Source: CAZVFX01 sp964626565 (lineage in GTDB: Bacteria; Myxococcota_A; UBA9042; CAIXZC01). Taken from it: a stretch of 15,489 nucleotides of DNA. Positions 1 through 5,518 of this stretch are shown here, piece by piece; position 1 is the first letter of the stretch, and every line of letters begins with the position of its first letter. Under the pieces are notes generated by a model, which was not told where the DNA came from, searched no databases, and was given only the letters and a program-made list of their open reading frames with translations. The stretch covers positions 1 through 15,489 of the forward strand of contig CAZVFX010000149.1 of NCBI GenBank assembly GCA_964626565.1, given 5' to 3'. A program made the translations under genes and the position numbers.

Positions 1-990
1 GTTGCAGTGATATCCATCGGCGCAGTCGGTGGCCACGGTGCAGCCGTCGCCGTCGCCGCCGTCCGCCTCGCACAGGCCGGTGCCCGTGTTGCAGTGGAAG
101 CCGTCGGCGCAGTCGGAATCAACGGTGCAGCCGTCGCCGTCGCCACCATCCGCTTCGCACAGGCCGGTGGCCTCGTTGCAGTGGAAGCCGTCAGCACAAT
201 CGGCATCAACGGTGCAGCCGTCGCCGCCGCCCGAATCTTCGACGCACAGTCCGGTGGCTTCGTCGCAGTGGAAGCCCTCGGCGCAGTCTGAATCCACGGT
301 GCATCCGTCGCCGTCGCCGCCGTCCGCTTCGCACAAGCCGGTGGCTTCGTTGCAATGGAAGCCGTCCGCGCAATCGGCATCGATGGTACAACCGTCACCA
401 CCGCCGGAGTCCTCGACGCACAGTCCGGTGCCGGTGTCGCAGTGATAGCCGGTGGCGCAGTCGGAATCGACGGTGCAGCCGTCGCCGTCGCCGCCGTCAG
501 CCTCGCACAGTCCGGTGGCTTCGTTGCAGTGATATCCATCCGCGCAGTCGGAATCGACGGTGCAGCCGTCGCCGCCGCCGGAGTCCTCGACGCACAGCCC
601 GGTGGCTTCGTCGCAATGGAAGCCATCCGCGCAATCGGAATCAACGGTGCAGCCGTCGCCGTCGCCACCGTCCGCTTCGCACAAGCCGGTGGTTTCGTTG
701 CAATGGAAGCCGTCGCCACAGTCCGCATCAATGGTGCAGCCGTCGCCGTCACCGCCGTCTGCCACGCAGAGGCCGGTGTCGCAATGGAACCCGTCGGCGC
801 AGTCTGAGTCCACGGTGCAGCCGTCACCGTCGCCACCGTCCGCTTCGCACAAGCCGGTGGCTTCGTTGCAGTGGAAGCCGTCGCCGCAGTCTGCGTCGAT
901 GGAGCAGCCGTCGCCGTCGCCGCCGTCGGCGGTGCATAAGCCGGTGGCGTCGTCGCAGTGGAAGCCGTCGGCGCAGTCTGAGTCTTCATC
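1..990 (-). repeat. Tandem 87-bp coding repeat array (29-aa, 4-Cys units)
   Basis: Read on the minus strand, the array holds eleven complete units and a twelfth cut by the window edge. Each follows DxDCxDGxHCxxxTGLC, then an Asp/Gly-rich spacer ending DGDGC. Most units are 29 residues (87 bp); the third is 27 and the seventh 28, so all length changes are in frame. Cys spacing within a unit is C-x5-C-x6-C-x9-C. A more divergent unit precedes the array at about 1045-1080. The units alternate in type (see findings). The similarity is high at DNA level, so the array may be prone to expansion, contraction and assembly collapse. Confidence 0.9.
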
Positions 991-2184
991 GCAAGCCCCA
1001 CCGTCGGGTTGGTCGGCCACGCACACGTTGGCATCGCAGTGGGCGTCGGCGTCGCATTCCACGTCGCCCGCACAAGAGGTGGCGCACGTGGGTGCCGACT
1101 GATCGATTTCACCAGTGCAATTCACGTCCAGGTAGAAACCGCAATCGCTGGCCACAGTGGCGGCATCGCAACCGGAGTCGTCATCTTCGGAGTTGGAGAG
1201 GCAGGCGCCCAGTTCGCACGCAGCCACGCCCTTAGTACCCTGGCAGGTGGCGGTGTCGTCGCATGCGGGCGCAGTGTTGTAACCGGGGCAGTCCGCCTCG
1301 GTTACGCAGTCGCAAGCCGCGATGTCGGGGTCGAGGGAGTCGACGAACGTATCGCAGTCGTTGTCGAGTCCGTCGCAAGTGACTTCAACCGCCTCGTAGG
1401 CCGCGTTGGCCGCCAGGTAGTCGGCGTCGGTGCAGGCATCCCAGCTACCGGCATTGCACCGGGCTCCAGGCTTGGCAACGCCGCTGCAGACGCCGTTTTG
1501 GAGTTCACACATCTGGTCAGCAACGATGGCCGGGTCCTCACCGTCAACAAGGGTCGAGCAGTTGTTGTCAATGTTGTCGCAGATTTCGTCCACCAGCGTG
1601 CTGATAGTCTCGTCCAGGTCCTCGCAGTCGGTGGTGTCGGGGTCGCCGTCGCCGTCCGAGTCATCGTCGCAGAAGTTCAACTTCTGGTCGGAGTCATAGT
1701 CGGCCGTGTTGGCGCCTCCCAGCTTCGACATGACGATAGCCACGAGGAACGTGAAGTCCACGTTGGTTATGTCGCCGTCACAGTTCAGGTCAGCGTTGCG
1801 TTTCTGCACCAACCCAAGGCAGTCGGCATCGTCCGCGTCGGGGTTAGTGCAACTGACCGCCGCGGATTCACCCAGACTCACAGTGGCGGAGATGCAGGCC
1901 GGCAGGCAGATATTATGTGCGGTGAAGCCGGCCCGGCAAATGAAGCCGTCTCCGTAGACGGCAACGCAATCAGGGTCCGCGCCGCACTGGTCTTCGGTTA
2001 CTGCACCTGCCAGGACGACCTGGGTAAAGATCAGCACCTCGCACTGGATGTCCTGGGCGTCCACGGTGTTGTTGCCGTTTACGTCACCCGAAGGGGCGGT
2101 GTATAAATCTGCCGCTGACGCGGCCACGGCCGCGAAACAGAGCGCGGTTGCGAGTACAATTGCAAGACTACGATTCAATCTCAT
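1..2184 (-). CDS. Secreted Cys-rich repeat protein with split dockerin-like N-terminus (3' end outside window)
   Basis: The frame is open for 728 codons from an ATG at 2184-2182 to base 1 with no stop, so the C-terminus is missing. The ATG follows GGGAGGA at a good distance. Residues 1-24/25 form a Sec signal peptide (MRLNRS, a hydrophobic core, then ASA/SAA) with no lipobox, so the product is probably released outside the cytoplasm. Dockerin-like calcium loops are seen at D34-D45 (DVNGNNTVDAQD) and D132-D143 (DLNCDGDITNVD), separated by a Cys-containing insert. An Asp-rich DSDGDGD stretch and two MopE-like motifs (about residues 200-220 and 268-290) follow. From about residue 375 the protein is a tandem array of 29-residue units with four Cys each. 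The first 290 residues align by eye with the gene at 5519-8218, so the two are paralogues with different tails. It lies 48 bp downstream of the cohesin-like lipoprotein gene, with no promoter seen between them, so the two are probably cotranscribed. No enzyme domain is visible. Its function is unknown; a surface or matrix structural role is inferred. Confidence 0.85.
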   Translation of the reverse strand, partial: MRLNRSLAIVLATALCFAAVAASAADLYTAPSGDVNGNNTVDAQDIQCEVLIFTQVVLAGAVTEDQCGADPDCVAVYGDGFICRAGFTAHNICLPACISATVSLGESAAVSCTNPDADDADCLGLVQKRNADLNCDGDITNVDFTFLVAIVMSKLGGANTADYDSDQKLNFCDDDSDGDGDPDTTDCEDLDETISTLVDEICDNIDNNCSTLVDGEDPAIVADQMCELQNGVCSGVAKPGARCNAGSWDACTDADYLAANAAYEAVEVTCDGLDNDCDTFVDSLDPDIAACDCVTEADCPGYNTAPACDDTATCQGTKGVAACELGACLSNSEDDDSGCDAATVASDCGFYLDVNCTGEIDQSAPTCATSCAGDVECDADAHCDANVCVADQPDGGACDEDSDCADGFHCDDATGLCTADGGDGDGCSIDADCGDGFHCNEATGLCEADGGDGDGCTVDSDCADGFHCDTGLCVADGGDGDGCTIDADCGDGFHCNETTGLCEADGGDGDGCTVDSDCADGFHCDEATGLCVEDSGGGDGCTVDSDCADGYHCNEATGLCEADGGDGDGCTVDSDCATGYHCDTGTGLCVEDSGGGDGCTIDADCADGFHCNEATGLCEADGGDGDGCTVDSDCAEGFHCDEATGLCVEDSGGGDGCTVDADCADGFHCNEATGLCEADGGDGDGCTVDSDCADGFHCNTGTGLCEADGGDGDGCTVATDCADGYHCN
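1720..1794 (-). other. Dockerin-like calcium loop, second half
   Basis: Residues 131-155 of the gene starting at 2184. The loop DLNCDGDITNVD carries D, N, D and D at the classical 1-3-5-12 positions of a dockerin/EF-hand-like loop. A hydrophobic helix (FTFLVAIVMSK) follows, as in a dockerin F-hand. The assignment is by motif only. Confidence 0.6.
2011..2088 (-). other. Dockerin-like calcium loop, first half
   Basis: Residues 33-58 of the gene starting at 2184. The loop DVNGNNTVDAQD matches the D-x-N-x-N/D...D pattern of dockerin type I repeats. A helix (IQCEVLIFTQVVL) follows. It lies just behind the signal peptide and is separated from the second loop by 86 residues, whereas normal dockerins keep the two close together. 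Confidence 0.6.
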
Positions 2185-2232
2185 GATGCTTCCTCCCTCG
2201 CTTTTTTCGTGCGGAACATTCATTGTCGGCCC

Positions 2233-5200
2233 CTAGTAAACGATGAGGGCCCGGCCGACGCCGGTGTCCTGGACTTTCATATCCAACGAAACGCCGCTGG
2301 CCAGAGAGAAGTGCGGGTCCGCCATCCACAGGCAGGTGGGGTTGTCCGGACCTACGTCTTCCAGCAGGGTGAATTTGGCATCCAGGTACTTGGCGGAATC
2401 TTCGCCTTGCAACGTCCCGTCGCCACCAAAGTAGGCGTCACTGATGGCTGCGAACGGGTCGCTCGGGTGGAAGAACAGGAGGGTGCCGTGGTCGGCCCAG
2501 TCCACCAGGTCCGACGGCACGGCGAGGATGCTGTGGCCGGTGGGTTTGAGATCCCCCCAGACACAATTGATGTCCCCGGCTCCACAAGACGGGATCTGCT
2601 TGGGCAAGCAAATCGCTCCCAGGCACATTTCGTCCATGAAGCCTGCAGTTTGCACGAGGGCGGAGTCCCAGGACAGGTCGAAGTCCGCACCCACCGGCGG
2701 GCTGACATCTGCCGATTCCCTGATGAGGAGCATCGGGCAGGTAAATTCTTCTCCCTGGTTGCCCTGAATCTCGCAAACACAGTATTTTGTCTCACAGTCG
2801 GGGTCCTGGACGTTCACGCAGCCCACACCGAATTCGCAGCTATCTTCGGTGCACGCATCGCCGTCATCGCAGTTTACGTCTTCGCCAACGCACTGGCCGG
2901 CAGCATCACAAGCCTGGTTGAGCAGGCATCCGCCGCCGTCACACTCGAAGCCTTCATCGGCGTCGTCGGCCTCGCACAGGCCGTTGCCCGGGTTGCAGGA
3001 CCAAAGCTGGCAATCTCCCGCGTATTCGGCGCAGGTGACCACAGTAGAAGGATTGATCTCGCACGCGCCCGTAACGCAGGCGTAGGAACCGGTGCACGGA
3101 TTTCCGTCTTCTAGCGGGGCGCAGTCGGCGTCCACGTCGCAACCGCAGTTGGCCGCGTCCCAATCGCCGGTGCACTCACCCGCCGCGCACGCGTCGTTGA
3201 GGGTGCAGACGTTACCATCATCGCACCCGCCGGCATCGAGGGGCGTGTAGCTGCAGCCATCGTCGCCGCAGATTTCGTCGGTGCAGTCGTTGCCGTCGTC
3301 GCAGAAACCGGGAATGTAGTCGTTCACGCATGCGCCACCGGCGCACGAGTCATCGGTGCATACGATGCCGTCATCGCAGTTCACGAGGTCGCCGGTGCAT
3401 GCTCCCAGCCCGTCGCAACCGTCGTTCTCGGTGCACGCGTCACCATCGTCACACCCCGTACCCGGAGCAAAGGCGTTGAGCTGGCACACTCCGCTTCCCG
3501 GGTCGCACTGGAAGGCCGCACAGTTGGTAGGCGGATCGTCGCAGGTCACCGCCATGTCTTCGTCGTATTCGCACACCCCGGCTCCGTCGCACATTCCCAC
3601 CTCGGTGCAAAGGTTGTCACCCGTGCATTCGGTGTCCGCCTCCGCGGCCGTCTGGGCGACGCAGTCGCCGTCGTCACAGAAGTCTCCCAATGTGCAGGGA
3701 TTGCTGTCATCGCAGGCTCCCTCCTGTGGGGAGAAGGTGCAACTCGAATCTGCGTTGCATATGTCTTCGGTGCACTGCTTGGCGTCGAAGCACAGCTTGA
3801 GAGTGCCGGAGCAGCCCTCCTCGGAAGTGACGATGGTGTTGATCGCCACCGTGGTGGCCAGGTCGTCGCCGGCACCGTTTTGAGCCGAAATGCCGTGCAG
3901 GATAACCGAAACCGGGGCGGAAGCGGGGATCTCCTCGTTCAGTTCGAACTGGAAGGAGAGCAAGTGTGCTTCGCCGTTGAGGACATCTCCCTCGAAATAC
4001 GCCGGGGAAATGGCGATGGTCGGATTGACGACGTGCTGGAGGGATACACCAAGTTCGCCGGCCCAATCTGCAGGTAACTCGGGCGCCAGGTACACGGTGT
4101 GACCCGTTTCGAACAGTGAGACTCCAACCTCGGGAACGTTGATTCCCGTGCAGTTGTCGGGGTCGAAGCACGCCTGGTCTATGAGAGTAAGCAGGGAAGC
4201 GCCGACTGCGTCGTACTGGACCTCGAACGCCAGGGAGGTGGCGGAGCTCTCATCGTTGTGGCGCCTGGCCAGCCTGAGGGTGCACTCCTTTACCGCCCCT
4301 GCCGGGCCGGAAAGGGAGCAGAGCACCGCACATCCGGCGAGGCCGTCGCCGGCCACGCATTCGCCGCCCGAGCACATATCGTTGTCGGTGCACAGGTCAC
4401 CGTCGCTGCACGGGCCATCCACATTCTCGTACATGCAGGCCTGGCTGTCCGGGTCGCAACTGTCCGCGGTGCATACATTGCCGTCATCGCACTGGGCGTC
4501 GGAGGTGCAGCAACCGGGGTTGGTGTTGGGAGAATTCTTGCAGCCGCTCACTGCGAAGCAGGAGTCGTCGGTGCAGTCGTTGTTGTCGTTGCAGTCCAGC
4601 TCGTCGCCGGCCACACAGCCTGCATCCGGGTCGCAAGACTCTTCCCCGTTGCAGATGTCGCCGTCGTCGCAGGTCAGCGATTTGCCCAACGTACAGCCGA
4701 CGTCCGGGTCGCACCCTTCCTCGCCGTTGCAGGCATCGCCATCATCGCAAACCGGCGCCTCACCGTCCACGCAGTCCCCGGTGGCCGGGTCGCAGGTTTC
4801 GCCGCCGTTACACAGGTTACCGTCACCGCATTCCACCGCCTCGCCTTCGAGGCAATCTCCGGTGCCGGCGTCGCAGGTCTCGACTCCGTTGCACGCATCT
4901 CCGTCATCGCAATCGACAGCCTCACCGGCCACACAGTCGCCGGTGGCAGTGTCACAGGATTCCGTGCCGTTGCAAAGGTCGTCGTCGTCGCACTCTACCG
5001 GGTCGCCGGCCGCGCAAACAACTTCGCCGGCCACGTCCTGGCAGGTTTCGGCGCCGTTGCAAAGGTCGTCGTCGCCGCATGCGGTCCCCACGTCGGCCCA
5101 GCGCAGGATGCAGACCAGCAACTCAGGGTCGCATTCCTCAAGCTGGCAAACCGTCTTGTTGGGGAAAAGGCCTTCGCAGTCTCCGTTGACCTTACACAGG

Positions 5201-5421
5201 GTGCAGGTCTCATAGCCTTCCGGACAACTGGAAGTGGTTTCGACACGATCCTCATCTTCGATCTCGATGGGGATGTCGGCCAGCATTTCCCGCGTGTCTT
5301 CGACCTCAAAGCCCAAGTCTTCAGGTGACCCGACATTGGCCCCTTCACCGCAACCTGTTAGATAAGTGGTCAGGCACCCCACGACGAACAAAGATACGAC
5401 CATCAGAGCATTTCTCTTCAT
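2233..5421 (-). CDS. Lipoprotein with two cohesin-like domains and Cys-rich modules
   Basis: 1062 residues. I start at the ATG at 5421 (MKRNALMVV...) because AGGGAGGA lies 4 nt upstream and a lipoprotein signal follows at once, with lipobox LTGC and lipidated C24. The GTG 60 bp upstream falls in an intergenic hairpin and would bury the signal. An acidic linker follows, then about nine Cys-rich units of the type CDDGDxCNGxExCDxxxGxC (residues 75-365). Residues 370-536 form a beta-rich domain resembling a cohesin: a strand AFEVQYDAVGASLLTL, and later LLSFQFELNEE followed by VSVILHGISAQNG. A second run of CDDGDxCT-type units fills 537-880. Residues 879-1062 repeat the beta-domain and end the protein. 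The two domains align through TGHTVYLAPEL / TGHSILAVPSD, then PAYFEGDVLNGE / DAYFGGDGTLQGE. The product is probably anchored in the outer membrane and surface exposed. The cohesin assignment is an inference; another immunoglobulin-like fold is the alternative. Downstream is the dockerin-bearing gene at 1-2184. Confidence 0.9.
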   Translation of the reverse strand: MKRNALMVVSLFVVGCLTTYLTGCGEGANVGSPEDLGFEVEDTREMLADIPIEIEDEDRVETTSSCPEGYETCTLCKVNGDCEGLFPNKTVCQLEECDPELLVCILRWADVGTACGDDDLCNGAETCQDVAGEVVCAAGDPVECDDDDLCNGTESCDTATGDCVAGEAVDCDDGDACNGVETCDAGTGDCLEGEAVECGDGNLCNGGETCDPATGDCVDGEAPVCDDGDACNGEEGCDPDVGCTLGKSLTCDDGDICNGEESCDPDAGCVAGDELDCNDNNDCTDDSCFAVSGCKNSPNTNPGCCTSDAQCDDGNVCTADSCDPDSQACMYENVDGPCSDGDLCTDNDMCSGGECVAGDGLAGCAVLCSLSGPAGAVKECTLRLARRHNDESSATSLAFEVQYDAVGASLLTLIDQACFDPDNCTGINVPEVGVSLFETGHTVYLAPELPADWAGELGVSLQHVVNPTIAISPAYFEGDVLNGEAHLLSFQFELNEEIPASAPVSVILHGISAQNGAGDDLATTVAINTIVTSEEGCSGTLKLCFDAKQCTEDICNADSSCTFSPQEGACDDSNPCTLGDFCDDGDCVAQTAAEADTECTGDNLCTEVGMCDGAGVCEYDEDMAVTCDDPPTNCAAFQCDPGSGVCQLNAFAPGTGCDDGDACTENDGCDGLGACTGDLVNCDDGIVCTDDSCAGGACVNDYIPGFCDDGNDCTDEICGDDGCSYTPLDAGGCDDGNVCTLNDACAAGECTGDWDAANCGCDVDADCAPLEDGNPCTGSYACVTGACEINPSTVVTCAEYAGDCQLWSCNPGNGLCEADDADEGFECDGGGCLLNQACDAAGQCVGEDVNCDDGDACTEDSCEFGVGCVNVQDPDCETKYCVCEIQGNQGEEFTCPMLLIRESADVSPPVGADFDLSWDSALVQTAGFMDEMCLGAICLPKQIPSCGAGDINCVWGDLKPTGHSILAVPSDLVDWADHGTLLFFHPSDPFAAISDAYFGGDGTLQGEDSAKYLDAKFTLLEDVGPDNPTCLWMADPHFSLASGVSLDMKVQDTGVGRALIVY
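2236..2787 (-). other. C-terminal cohesin-like domain
   Basis: Residues 879-1062 of the lipoprotein. It opens CVCEIQG, has a strand FDLSWDSALVQTAGF comparable to the FxxxYDxxxL strand of cohesins, then the TGHS...DAYFGGDG segment shared with the first copy. It ends in a strand-rich tail with VQDTGVGRALIVY. It ends exactly at the stop codon, so this domain forms the tip of the protein. Confidence 0.5.
3814..4314 (-). other. Internal cohesin-like domain
   Basis: Residues 370-536 of the lipoprotein, about 165 residues, close to a typical cohesin length. It is nearly free of the surrounding cysteine repeats (only a few Cys inside) and rich in alternating hydrophobic strands. It carries the motif order of cohesins: F-x-V-x-YD-x5-L, later a T/L-S-F-x-F strand, then a strand ending ISAQNGAGDDLATTV. 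Confidence 0.5.
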
Positions 5422-5454
5422 CGAATCCTCCCTATATACCATCTTCATATTCAG

Positions 5455-5495
5455 CGGCTCGACAGCAGTGCCAACGGGCACTTCTCGGCGAGCCG
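5455..5495 (-). other. Nested intergenic hairpin
   Basis: Outer arms are 5455-5461 and 5489-5495 (CGGCTCG pairing with CGAGCCG). Inside sits a perfect 6-bp stem, AGTGCC with GGCACT, closing a 4-nt loop (5467-5482). It lies in the 97-bp gap between the Cys-array gene and the cohesin-like lipoprotein gene. No U-tract follows in the minus direction, so a classical intrinsic terminator is unlikely. An RNA processing or attenuation element, or a protein site, is possible. Confidence 0.55.
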
Positions 5496-5518
5496 GATTT
5501 CAAACACTCGTCAACAAA

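Noticed and set aside
1..990. CRISPR-like regular repeats
   Set aside because: The repeats are continuous in-frame coding sequence with conserved Cys codons. There are no unique spacers between identical short repeats and no cas genes.
7..1102. Overlapping plus-strand open frames rich in Ala/Val or Pro/Ser repeats
   Set aside because: They are the antisense of the tandem Cys-repeat gene. Their periodicity is inherited from the 87-bp unit, they lack ribosome sites, and the minus-strand frame has a signal peptide and a coherent domain order.
2209..3114. 301-codon plus-strand open frame
   Set aside because: It is antisense to the C-terminal part of the lipoprotein gene, which has convincing internal repeats on the minus strand.
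4139..5328. Two plus-strand open frames of about 356-358 codons
   Set aside because: They are antisense shadows of the Cys-module part of the lipoprotein gene, with no start signals and no recognisable domains.
5422..5481. Upstream GTG start for the cohesin-like lipoprotein
   Set aside because: It lies within the intergenic hairpin and would place 20 residues before a standard lipoprotein signal peptide. The ATG at 5421 has a good ribosome site.
5509..5514. TTGACG as a -35 for the cohesin-like lipoprotein gene
   Set aside because: No acceptable -10 occurs 16-19 nt downstream; the region there is GC-rich and forms the hairpin.
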